NCBI GenBank assembly: GCA_012797505.1
Contig: JAAZOZ010000240.1
Coordinates: 1 to 6,304, forward strand
Origin: Smithella sp.
Lineage (GTDB): Bacteria > Desulfobacterota > Syntrophia > Syntrophales > Smithellaceae
Length of the DNA: 6,304 nucleotides
Direction: 5' to 3'
Shown: piece by piece, positions 1-6,188 of the stretch
Layout: each line of letters starts with the position of its first letter
How positions within the stretch are numbered: position 1 is the first letter of the stretch
Notes under the pieces: generated by a model
The model's input: the letters and a program-made list of their open reading frames with translations, nothing else
Told to the model about the DNA's origin: nothing
The model's database searches: none
Position numbers and translations under genes: made by a program

Positions 1-2607
1 CCCGCGTCTTGCTCCCATCACATTGCCGGAATGGCACGTATCCACAAACAGAATCGCCTTCCCCGCCAGCGACGCCATCGTGTTTTTGATGTCGGAAAAA
101 GCCACGCCCGTTCTTTTCAGCTTTTCCGGATTGGCGTTCACCGGCAGATAATAGTAAATCCCCGCCGGGTCGTTGACACCGTGGCCGGCCAGAAACACCA
201 TCGCAATATCCTTGCTGGTCGTCTCCTTTTGCAGCCAGTCCAGTCCGTCCATGATGTCATCGCGTGTGGCCTGTTTATCGGTTAAAATCCGCGCGGTCAC
301 CTCGCGGTAAAGGCCGCCCTTCTGACCTGTCAGCGCCCGGGCAAAGTCGCGGGCATCCTTGGCGGCAAAACCAAGCTGCAAATCCGCTTCTTCATAGGCG
401 CTGACCCCCACGGCCAGAACGTAAAGTTTCGGCTTGATGACAAACTCATCCTGCGTCGCCTTGCCTCGCCAATAGAGGCGAATTGTGGCCGGTTCGCTCG
501 CGGCATTGCGGTTTTCCGCGATAACCGAGACTTCCGCATCCCGGGGCGGAATTGAAACCCTGATTTGCCTTGTATCTCCCGTGGGTTTGATAACCAGACC
601 ACGCTCCGTGGATACCGGCCGGCCATCCACCAGTGTCCGGATGGCCGTCACCGGCGCGTCTGACGGGCTGCGCAGGGAAACGGAAAGAGTCACCTCCGTT
701 TGCGAGACAGCCGTGCCATCGGCAGGTGAGAGGATTGTCACTACCGGGGGCAGAATGCTGGCAATGGCCTGTTCTGTCCTTCTGCGGCCTGATTCTTCAT
801 TGGCCAGACGCAGCGCTTCCTGTTCATCACCTGTTTCCAGAACTCTGGCAAGCACATCAGGGCGGTAATAGGCGGCGCGAAAGCGGGAGGCGGGAAAGAA
901 ATCCGCCGCCGTGTCCTTGCCGCGATTGAGATGCCAGCCAATCAGTTCTTCAGCGCCGGGAGAGGCGTCGTAGTAGCCGGATGATGTCCAGAGTACCCAG
1001 CGCTTCCTGTCTTTGTGGGGGAAGAAGGCCAGCAGCTCCTTCCCGTCGGAGAGGCGATACCAGCGGATTGTACCGTCGCCAAAGGCGGCCACGGCCAGGC
1101 GGCCGTCTCGGGAGATGTTCACCGCCCAGGTTACGCCGGGAGAGGGGGCCTGCCATTTTTCATTGCCGCTCCTGTCGAAATAGCGCAGTGACCAATCTGC
1201 TCCCAGCAGAAAGGCGTCCCGGGACGGCGAAATGGCGACACTGCGGGAGATTTCGTATTGCTTCAGCGCCAGCGCCCGGCCGTTTAGTTTGGGGGAGGTT
1301 GCATGTTTCCAGTCCGTGACGGAAAGACTATTTGTATCAGGGGGATACAGGTCGGATGTATCCCCGTCGGGAGACAGCATGAGTGTGGACAGGTCAAACG
1401 TGGCGGGGGAGTTGCCACCGTATTCATACCCGAAGCTTACCTTTTTGCCGTCGGACGAGAGGCGAAAACCTTCACGATTACCCCGGTAATCCGCAATCTG
1501 CGCGCTTTGAAAAAGGACGCGCCGGCCGTTTTTATCCAGAACGCCAAAGGCGGGGTCTCCCGAACCATAGGCCACGCCGCCCGTGGCCAGCGGCATGAAG
1601 TGCATGATGGTATTAAGCGCACCGGGCAGCTCCCGGCGCTGGCCCCGGCCCTCTTTTTCCCAAGAAAGAATGAGGGTTTGGCCGTTTTTGTAATATGTTC
1701 CTCCCGCATACAGGCGACCGTCGGGGGAAAAGGAGACGCGCCCGAGATTTCCGTTATCCACACCGGAGGTGTCCGGGGAATAAAGGTGGGAGAGGTCTGA
1801 GGCGGAAAGGACATCCACCGCCGTGGAATCGTTAAAGCCCACGGCCAGCTTTTCCCCGTCGGGGGAAAAGGAAAGCGAAAATGGCTGCTTGTTGTCGGGA
1901 GAAAAGGAAAGGAAAAATGACCGCTTCCCCCCCGGGGCCTTTTGTTTAGCCAGAAGCTTCAGGCCATCCGCGCCCGGACGGTCGTAGAGGCGGATATAAC
2001 CGTCGAAAGAGGCTGCAGCCAGGCGACCCCGGCGGTCAAAAACGACGTAGTAGGAATCAGCGCCGTAATCCCTGTCCTCGCCCACCAGCGCCCCGTCGGC
2101 GGTGCGGAAAACGCGGATGCCGTTATTTTTCCCCAACGTCGCTGCCAGATAGAGCCCGTCGGGAGAAAAGGAAAGATGAAAGATGACGTTGGGGAGGCCG
2201 GTAATCCGGCGGGTCAGTTTCCCCGTGGCGCGGTGGAAAAGGTAGATGCTCACACCATCATCGGCAAGTCCGCCTTCCGGTCCGGCAAATTGTGTCCACC
2301 CCCCACAGGCCACGGTTTGCCCGTCGGGAGAAATCGCCACTGCATCAATTCTGCCTTCATTTCCCTCGCCAATTGGCGGCCGCAGGACGGAGAGCAGTCG
2401 GCCGGTGGCCAGTTCCCACACCCGGACGCTCTTGTCGTGGGAGCCGGTCACCAGATACCGGTTGGCGTCATCCACGCTGATGTTTCTGATGAACGCCGTG
2501 TGCATGCCAGTTTCGATTTTCAGAATCGGCTCTTTGGGCGGCTCGGCTGCCCCGGCAATCCCCGAAAAAACAATCCCCACGACCAGCGTGCAAAATAATC
2601 GTTTCAT
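1..2607 (-). CDS. Exported WD40-repeat protein with C-terminal caspase-like (peptidase C14) domain, C-terminus cut by window edge
   Basis: The frame is open for 869 codons and runs off the left edge. I start it at the ATG at 2607 because GGAGG (2617-2613) lies 5 nt upstream; the adjacent ATG at 2610 is only 2 nt from it. Residues 1-20 look like a Sec signal peptide (MKR, hydrophobic core, AGA before AEPP), so the protein should act outside the cytoplasm. Residues about 36-530 form a WD40 propeller: a classic blade ends in GSHDKSVRVW (55-64), and SPDG-type turns recur near 93, 148, 236, 248, 294 and 412. Residues about 530-600 (SGYYDASPG, GWHLN, YYRPDV) resemble a linker I associate with such proteins, and 615-715 look Ig-like. 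The caspase fold starts near 727 (KLYVLAVGVSAY) and has the expected dyad: His809 in FLAGHG and Cys858 in DTCHSG, 49 residues apart. The substrate is unknown. Signalling, regulated proteolysis or cell death are family-based guesses. Confidence 0.93.
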   Translation of the reverse strand, partial: MKRLFCTLVVGIVFSGIAGAAEPPKEPILKIETGMHTAFIRNISVDDANRYLVTGSHDKSVRVWELATGRLLSVLRPPIGEGNEGRIDAVAISPDGQTVACGGWTQFAGPEGGLADDGVSIYLFHRATGKLTRRITGLPNVIFHLSFSPDGLYLAATLGKNNGIRVFRTADGALVGEDRDYGADSYYVVFDRRGRLAAASFDGYIRLYDRPGADGLKLLAKQKAPGGKRSFFLSFSPDNKQPFSLSFSPDGEKLAVGFNDSTAVDVLSASDLSHLYSPDTSGVDNGNLGRVSFSPDGRLYAGGTYYKNGQTLILSWEKEGRGQRRELPGALNTIMHFMPLATGGVAYGSGDPAFGVLDKNGRRVLFQSAQIADYRGNREGFRLSSDGKKVSFGYEYGGNSPATFDLSTLMLSPDGDTSDLYPPDTNSLSVTDWKHATSPKLNGRALALKQYEISRSVAISPSRDAFLLGADWSLRYFDRSGNEKWQAPSPGVTWAVNISRDGRLAVAAFGDGTIRWYRLSDGKELLAFFPHKDRKRWVLWTSSGYYDASPGAEELIGWHLNRGKDTAADFFPASRFRAAYYRPDVLARVLETGDEQEALRLANEESGRRRTEQAIASILPPVVTILSPADGTAVSQTEVTLSVSLRSPSDAPVTAIRTLVDGRPVSTERGLVIKPTGDTRQIRVSIPPRDAEVSVIAENRNAASEPATIRLYWRGKATQDEFVIKPKLYVLAVGVSAYEEADLQLGFAAKDARDFARALTGQKGGLYREVTARILTDKQATRDDIMDGLDWLQKETTSKDIAMVFLAGHGVNDPAGIYYYLPVNANPEKLKRTGVAFSDIKNTMASLAGKAILFVDTCHSGNVMGARRG
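1858..1929 (-). repeat. 36-bp tandem duplication inside the WD40 region
   Basis: Positions 1858-1893 and 1894-1929 are direct copies in phase with the reading frame, identical at about 28 of 36 positions by eye. They encode residues 239-250 and 227-238, each ending in the blade turn LSFSPD. The unit is 12 residues, far shorter than a WD40 blade of about 40, so it adds a turn-and-strand segment rather than a full blade. Because 36 is a multiple of 3, the duplication keeps the frame. Confidence 0.7.
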
Positions 2608-2612
2608 CATTG

Positions 2613-2617
2613 CCTCC
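2613..2617 (-). promoter_or_regulatory. Ribosome binding site of the WD40-caspase gene
   Basis: GGAGG on the minus strand lies 2 nt before the ATG at 2610 and 5 nt before the ATG at 2607. The spacing favours 2607 as the real start. A further in-frame ATG at 2619 overlaps this site and is unlikely to be used. Confidence 0.75.
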
Positions 2618-2625
2618 ATTTCCCG

Positions 2626-2678
2626 TGTAGTGCGGGTCTTTAGCCCCGCCAATAGCGGACCTGAAGGTCCGCACTACA
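2626..2678. repeat. BIME-like pair of inverted REP palindromes
   Basis: Two palindromes lie head to head. The first reads GTAG at 2627-2630 on the plus strand, followed by an imperfect hairpin GCGGG...CCCGC (2632-2649). The second has CTAC at 2674-2677 (GTAG on the minus strand) next to the perfect hairpin GCGGACCT-GA-AGGTCCGC (2655-2672). The outer ends TGTAGTGCGG and CCGCACTACA are also complementary, so the whole unit can fold as one long hairpin. A GTAG tetranucleotide at the foot of a palindrome is the hallmark of REP elements moved by RAYT (TnpA-REP) transposases. The assignment to that class is inferred; no RAYT gene is visible here. Confidence 0.75.
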
Positions 2679-2692
2679 TTTTCATTCAAAAC

Positions 2693-2716
2693 AGCGAGGC
2701 TAAAGCCACGCACTAC
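2693..2716 (-). repeat. REP-like palindrome, third copy
   Basis: On the minus strand GTAG (2716-2713) is followed by a hairpin with arms GCG-A-GGC and GCC-A-CGC around a TAAA loop (2694-2711), with one A-A mismatch in the stem. The flank ACTACATT (plus strand, 2712-2719) is shared with the copies on either side. The stem sequence differs from its neighbours while the pairing is kept, as is usual in a REP family. Confidence 0.65.
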
Positions 2717-2728
2717 ATTTAATATTTT

Positions 2729-2752
2729 AGCGGACATAAATGTCCGCACTAC
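2729..2752 (-). repeat. REP-like palindrome, fourth copy
   Basis: This is a perfect 8-bp inverted repeat, GCGGACAT (2730-2737) and ATGTCCGC (2740-2747) around AA, next to CTAC at 2749-2752 (GTAG on the minus strand). It has the same orientation as the copies at 2654-2677 and 2693-2716, and successive GTAG motifs lie 36 and 39 nt apart. It lies within the predicted leader of the WD40-caspase mRNA. Confidence 0.7.
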
Positions 2753-2775
2753 ATTGACGTTATTCATTACTGGTA

Positions 2776-2804
2776 TTTATAGGAAACGTGGGTTTGTATG
2801 TCAA
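2776..2804 (-). promoter_or_regulatory. Sigma70-type promoter for the WD40-caspase gene
   Basis: On the minus strand a perfect -35 box TTGACA (2804-2799) is followed by a 17-nt spacer and the -10 box TATAAA (2781-2776, five of six consensus bases). Transcription would start near 2769 and give a leader of about 160 nt that contains all four REP-like hairpins before the ribosome binding site. This is the best promoter match in the window. It is judged by consensus only. Confidence 0.7.
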
Positions 2805-2880
2805 GAAAATCATTTCGGAAAAGCCTGTCGGGCTTTAATTTCCGCGCCGTGTTATTCTGTCGCCACCCGTCAATTTGGCC

Positions 2881-2909
2881 TTTACAAAAGCGCCTCTTCC
2901 TGATTAAAG
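2881..2909 (+). promoter_or_regulatory. Candidate promoter for trxB and the downstream genes
   Basis: TTTACA (2881-2886) resembles a -35 box in five of six bases. After 17 nt comes TTAAAG (2904-2909), a weak -10 box preceded by TG at 2901-2902, as in extended -10 promoters. It would start transcription near 2915, just before the trxB ribosome binding site. The -10 match is poor, so this is tentative. Confidence 0.35.
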
Positions 2910-2938
2910 TCAGTCATCAAATCTTCAGGAGATTTTTC

Positions 2939-3901
2939 ATGGATCACGCAAACCTGCCGACAACGGACTACGATATGATCATTATCGGCGGAGGTCCCGC
3001 CGGCTACACGGCCGGCATCTACGCCGCGCGTGCCGCTCTGAAAACTCTGCTGGTCGAAGGCGCGGGAACGGTCAGCCAGATCACGATCACGGACATGATC
3101 GAAAATTATCCGGGCATCCCCGAAGGCATCGGCGGCTTCGAGCTGATGCAGCTCTTTAAAAAGCAGGCGCAGAAGTTCGGCCTGGAAATCCTGCCCAAAG
3201 ACGTCACCGGCGTGAGAAAAGTTTCCGATTCGCCGGTGGTCTGGGAAGTGGCGGCAGGTGACCGGGCTTACAAAACATTGAGCATCATTGCTGCGACGGG
3301 TGCGATGTGGCGGAGCCTGGGCGTTCCGGGTGAGGCGCAATTCGCGGGGAAGGGCGTTTCGTACTGCGCCACCTGCGACGGTCCGTTTTACCGCAACCGC
3401 ACGGTGGTCGTGGTGGGCGGCGGCGATACCGCCATCCAGGAAGCGCTGTTTCTGACGCATTTTGCCTCCAAAGTCTTCGTGATTCACCGGCGCGATCGTC
3501 TGCGCGCGGCGGGCATGCTGCAGAACCGGGCCTTCGCCGAAAAGAAGATCGAGTTCGTCTGGAACGCGACCGTTGAGGAAATTTCCGGCGCCGAATTCGT
3601 CACGGGCGTGAAAGTGAAAGATGTCCGGACGGGAAAGATCAGTGAAATCGCAGCCGACGGCGCTTTTATTTTTGTCGGCCGCCTGCCCTACACGGACATG
3701 TTCAAAGGGCTGGTGGCGATGGACAAAACGGGCTTCATTGAGACGGATGAAAATCTGCGCACCGATGCCCCCGGCATTTTCGCCGCGGGAGATTGCCGCG
3801 CCAAGCTGTTCAGGCAGGTGGTCACCGCCGCGGGCGACGGCGCCAACGCCGTGCACAGTGCGGAGCTGTACCTGGATGAAGTCAAGGGACAGGTGTACTG
3901 A
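2939..3901 (+). CDS. trxB: Thioredoxin reductase (NADPH, FAD)
   Basis: This 320-residue flavoprotein transfers electrons from NADPH through FAD and a redox-active disulfide to thioredoxin in the cytoplasm. The start at 2939 has AGGAGA (2927-2932) 6 nt upstream and gives the usual length. The FAD-binding site GGGPAGYTAG is at 17-26. The redox disulfide is C143-A-T-C146 followed by DG, the classic CATCDG motif. The NADPH site GGGDTA is at 160-165, and HRRDRLRA at 183-190 carries the arginines that select NADPH. The second FAD motif, GIFAAGDC, is near the C-terminus, followed by RQVVTAAGDGANA. All key residues are present, so it should be active and NADPH-linked, unlike ferredoxin-dependent relatives that lack the HRRxxxR motif. 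It is the first gene of the plus-strand cluster; lgt follows after 77 nt. Confidence 0.97.
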   Translation: MDHANLPTTDYDMIIIGGGPAGYTAGIYAARAALKTLLVEGAGTVSQITITDMIENYPGIPEGIGGFELMQLFKKQAQKFGLEILPKDVTGVRKVSDSPVVWEVAAGDRAYKTLSIIAATGAMWRSLGVPGEAQFAGKGVSYCATCDGPFYRNRTVVVVGGGDTAIQEALFLTHFASKVFVIHRRDRLRAAGMLQNRAFAEKKIEFVWNATVEEISGAEFVTGVKVKDVRTGKISEIAADGAFIFVGRLPYTDMFKGLVAMDKTGFIETDENLRTDAPGIFAAGDCRAKLFRQVVTAAGDGANAVHSAELYLDEVKGQVY

Positions 3902-3929
3902 CCGGCGTTGTCAGCCGTTCCCTGCCGTC

Positions 3930-3958
3930 TTACAACGCGTTTCGGCCGGATTTATATT
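3930..3958 (+). promoter_or_regulatory. Weak candidate promoter upstream of lgt
   Basis: In the 77-nt gap after trxB, TATATT (3953-3958, five of six bases of a -10 box) is preceded at 17 nt by TTACAA (3930-3935), which matches the -35 consensus at only three positions. It could give lgt and later genes a start of their own near 3965. No clear terminator hairpin with a T-tract is seen in the gap, so read-through from trxB is also possible. Confidence 0.25.
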
Positions 3959-3978
3959 CTTTAAAAAATGGAAACCTG

Positions 3979-4824
3979 ATGGAATCTTTTCTCAATCTCT
4001 GGCAGCATCTGCCTTCGCACATCAGCCCCGTGCTTTTCAGCATCGGCTCCTTTCAGCTTCGCTATTACAGCCTCATGTATCTGGTGGCTTTCGCCGTGGT
4101 TTACGCTCTGTTTGCCTACCGGATCAAGCGCGGGGAAATTGCCTTCACGACGGAAGGCATGCAGGATTACATGGTCTGGGCGATGCTCGGCCTGATGATC
4201 GGCGGGCGGCTGGGTTATGCGCTGTTTTATAATTTCTCCTACTATCTTTCCCATCCGCTGGAAATTTTCCTGCCGTTCGACTTCTCCAACGGGGTCCGCT
4301 TTGTGGGATTGAGCGGCATGTCCTACCACGGCGGCCTCATCGGCGTCTTGCTGGTCACGATTTATTTTTGCCGCCGGCACAACATCTTCTGGTGGCGCTT
4401 CGGCGACTGGCTTTGCGCGGCGGCGCCGCTGGGGTATCTGTTCGGCCGGATCGGCAATTTTCTCAACGGCGAACTCTGGGGCCGGGCGACGACCGTGCCG
4501 TGGGGCATGTTTTTTCCGCAGGACGCGACGGGGAGCCTGCGGCATCCGTCCCAGCTTTACGAAGCCCTGTTCGAGGGGCTGTTTTTATTCATGGTCCTGT
4601 GGGGCGTCCGCAAGCGCAATCCCTTTGACGGCTTTATGGTCGGCCTGTATATTTTCGGCTACGGCCTGGTGCGCTTCGTCATCGAGTTTTTCCGGGAGCC
4701 GGACGCGCATCTGGGATTTGTTCTGGGATTCAACACCATGGGGCAGGTGTTGTGCATTCTGATGATGCTGGCGGGAATCGCGATTATTCTCTGGCGCAGG
4801 CGGGTATCCGCCGCGACAAAATAA
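3979..4824 (+). CDS. lgt: Phosphatidylglycerol--prolipoprotein diacylglyceryl transferase
   Basis: Lgt carries out the first step of lipoprotein maturation: it moves diacylglycerol from phosphatidylglycerol to the lipobox cysteine of prolipoproteins in the inner membrane. The 281 residues match the usual size and contain several hydrophobic segments (about 31-47, 66-84, 118-131, 143-156, 197-210, 219-235, 252-272). The signature GRIGNFLNGELWG is at 156-168. SGMSYHGGLIG (112-122) contains His117, equivalent to the essential E. coli His103, and Arg157 corresponds to Arg143. HPSQLYE (189-195) and RFVIEFFREPDAH (232-244) are further family blocks. The start ATG has only a weak GGA site (3970-3972), in contrast to its neighbours. 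The next gene begins 14 nt after the stop, so translational coupling is likely. No residue expected from the family is missing. Confidence 0.98.
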   Translation: MESFLNLWQHLPSHISPVLFSIGSFQLRYYSLMYLVAFAVVYALFAYRIKRGEIAFTTEGMQDYMVWAMLGLMIGGRLGYALFYNFSYYLSHPLEIFLPFDFSNGVRFVGLSGMSYHGGLIGVLLVTIYFCRRHNIFWWRFGDWLCAAAPLGYLFGRIGNFLNGELWGRATTVPWGMFFPQDATGSLRHPSQLYEALFEGLFLFMVLWGVRKRNPFDGFMVGLYIFGYGLVRFVIEFFREPDAHLGFVLGFNTMGQVLCILMMLAGIAIILWRRRVSAATK

Positions 4825-4827
4825 GTC

Positions 4828-4833
4828 GGGAGG
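4828..4833 (+). promoter_or_regulatory. Strong ribosome binding site that fixes the selenoprotein start
   Basis: GGGAGG lies 5 nt before the ATG at 4839. It shows that the short open segment before the TGA at 4968 is meant to be translated. The ATG at 4974, just after the TGA, has no comparable site: the sequence before it reads GCCGCCTGACCC. Confidence 0.85.
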
Positions 4834-4838
4834 TTCTG

Positions 4839-6170
4839 ATGGGCAGGAATCTGGTGATTGTTGGCGGAGGCGCCGGCGGGGGGGCCACGGCGGCGGAAGC
4901 AAAAAGGACCGATCCGTCGCTGAACGTCACGATGCTGGAGCAGGGGAAGTTTGTCGCCTTTGCCGCCTGACCCATGCCCTATTACATCGGGGATGTAATT
5001 CAGGACGAAAAGAAACTGATCGCGCGCACGCCGGAAAAATTCCGCGAAAGCGGCATTGACGCGCAGATCCATGCGCGCGTGGAAGGCATCGATCCGGCAA
5101 AGGGCGAAGTCGCGCTCCGGGACGGGCGGATTTTTCCCTATGACGTTCTGGTGATGGCCACCGGGACCTCCGCTTTTGTGCCGGATCTGCCGGGGCTTGA
5201 CCTGCCGGGCGTGGTTTCCCTGCGCAATCTGGAGGACGCCATCGCCATCAAGACCCGGCTCAAAGAAAAAAATGCGAAGCGGGTCGTCGCGATCGGCGGC
5301 GGCTTCATCGGTCTGGAAATGAGCGAGGCGCTTTCGGCCGCGGGCATTGCCACAACCATCATCCACAAGGATCCGCTTCCGGCCAACCGCTGGGACGCGG
5401 CGCTTTCGAAAGTCATGCTGGAGGAGCTTAAGGCTAACGGCGTGGAATTTGTCGGAGGCGCGTCCGCCCGGGCCATTGAAAAGGGGAAAAGCGCGCCGCT
5501 GCGCGTCCTGACGGATCGGGGAGATTATGAAGGCGATCTGGTTTTGCTGGCCATCGGTGTCCGGCCCGATGCGGGCCTGGCCCGGGCGACGGGTTTGAAA
5601 ATAGGTTCAACCGGAGCGATTGCCGTCAATTTTTCCCAGCAGACCTCCATCGCCAACATTTACGCGGCGGGCGACTGCTGCGAATCCTTTCATCGCGTCA
5701 GCCGCCGCTGGGTAAATGTTCCCCTGGGCGACATCGCCAACAAGCAGGGCCGCGTGGCGGGGCGCAATATCGGCGGCCGGCCGATGACGTTTGACGGCAT
5801 CGTCGGCGCTCAGTCTTTCCGGCTGTTTTCACTCCAATGCGCCGCGACGGGGCTGTCGGAAAAGGAAGCCGTCGACGCGGGCTTTTCTCCGGTGAGCAAC
5901 ATCACCTGGGGCAGCGCCATGGCGCCCGCGCTGGGCATGAGAAAAATCGGCCTCAAGCTGACGGCCGACCGTTCGACGGGCAAACTGCTGGGCGCACAGG
6001 CGGTAGGGGCCGCCGGCGCGGTAGGCAGGATCAACGCGCTTTCCGTCGCGCTCTGGGCGGGGATGGACCTGGATCAGATCGGCTACCTGGACCTGGCCTA
6101 CTCGCCGCCGTACAGTCCGTCCTGGGACATTATTCATAACGCGGCCCAGGCGCTCGGCCGTTTATTGTAA
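4839..6170 (+). CDS. Probable selenoprotein: CoA-disulfide reductase/NADH oxidase-family flavoenzyme with Sec44 (in-frame TGA)
   Basis: Read through the TGA at 4968-4970, this is one 443-residue protein; both parts are in the same frame. The N-terminus binds FAD (VIVGGGAGGGATAA, 6-19). Relatives then have a redox-active cysteine in a context like FAACGMPYYIG; here it reads FAA-Sec-PMPYYIG, so the UGA replaces the catalytic cysteine (about residue 42-43 in known members). The NAD(P)H site is at 153-158 (GGGFIG), the second FAD motif at 275-279 (AAGD), and the dimerisation domain from about 320, with LAYSPPYSPSWD at 419-430. The family reduces CoA disulfide, persulfides, polysulfide, sulfur or O2 with NAD(P)H, so the exact substrate is open. 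The start has a strong ribosome binding site 14 nt after lgt ends. A bSECIS-like hairpin follows the TGA. Alternatives are a recent nonsense mutation or a sequencing error, which the hairpin and intact flanks make less likely. Confidence 0.85.
4968..4970 (+). other. Selenocysteine codon (TGA recoded)
   Basis: This TGA is at codon 44, where the family has its redox-active cysteine. A cysteine codon (TGC or TGT) differs from it only in the third base. The codons on both sides stay in frame with conserved family sequence, so no base has been gained or lost. Confidence 0.82.
4971..5004 (+). promoter_or_regulatory. Bacterial SECIS-like hairpin downstream of the TGA
   Basis: The arms ATTACATC (4981-4988) and GATGTAAT (4992-4999) pair perfectly over 8 bp around the loop GGG (4989-4991). 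Below a 2-nt bulge (TC, 5000-5001), CCT (4978-4980) can pair with AGG (5002-5004). The loop starts 18 nt after the TGA and begins with G. Both points fit the general bSECIS description: a stem-loop inside the coding region just after UGA, a small loop, a G in its first two positions, and a UGA-to-loop spacing of roughly 16-37 nt. Such a hairpin recruits SelB with Sec-tRNA. It lacks an obvious E. coli-type bulged U, and bSECIS elements vary between lineages. Confidence 0.72.
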
Positions 6171-6188
6171 GCAGAGGAATCGGATGTC

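Noticed and set aside
1942..2598. A 218-codon plus-strand frame opposite the WD40 gene
   Set aside because: The minus-strand frame here encodes clear WD40 repeats in continuity with the signal peptide and caspase domain. The plus-strand product shows no domain.
2626..2752. CRISPR array
   Set aside because: The units are palindromic, differ in stem sequence, include one inverted copy and lack regular unique spacers.
2468..2767. A 99-codon minus-strand frame across the REP region
   Set aside because: Its apparent internal repeats are only the translated REP palindromes, and it then runs out of frame into the start of the WD40-caspase gene.
2754..2782. Plus-strand promoter TTGACG followed by TTTATA or TTATAG
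   Set aside because: The -10 match is poor, the start would give a leader of about 150 nt for trxB, and the same bases are better explained as the minus-strand -10 region.
2820..2836. Intrinsic terminator, AAAGCC and GGCTTT around TGTCG
   Set aside because: The stem is only 6 bp, there is no real T-tract after it, and it lies between divergent promoters where neither gene would need a terminator.
2798..2938. N-terminal extension of trxB from an ATG at 2798
   Set aside because: The ATG at 2939 has a good ribosome binding site and gives a normal thioredoxin reductase N-terminus. The extra 47 codons resemble no part of the family.
2882..3856. A 324-codon open frame on the minus strand opposite trxB
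   Set aside because: It is a shadow of GC-rich codon use in trxB and its product shows no recognisable domain. The same holds for the minus-strand frames opposite lgt (3961-4545) and the flavoenzyme (4659-5366).
4955..4980. A frameshift breaking the flavoenzyme gene
   Set aside because: The distance between the conserved FAA and MPYYIG blocks is exactly two codons, as in relatives. Only the TGA stands out, so no insertion or deletion is needed.
4974..6170. A separate protein starting at the ATG at 4974
   Set aside because: It would lack the FAD motif and the redox residue, it has no ribosome binding site, and it is in the same frame as the preceding segment that supplies both.
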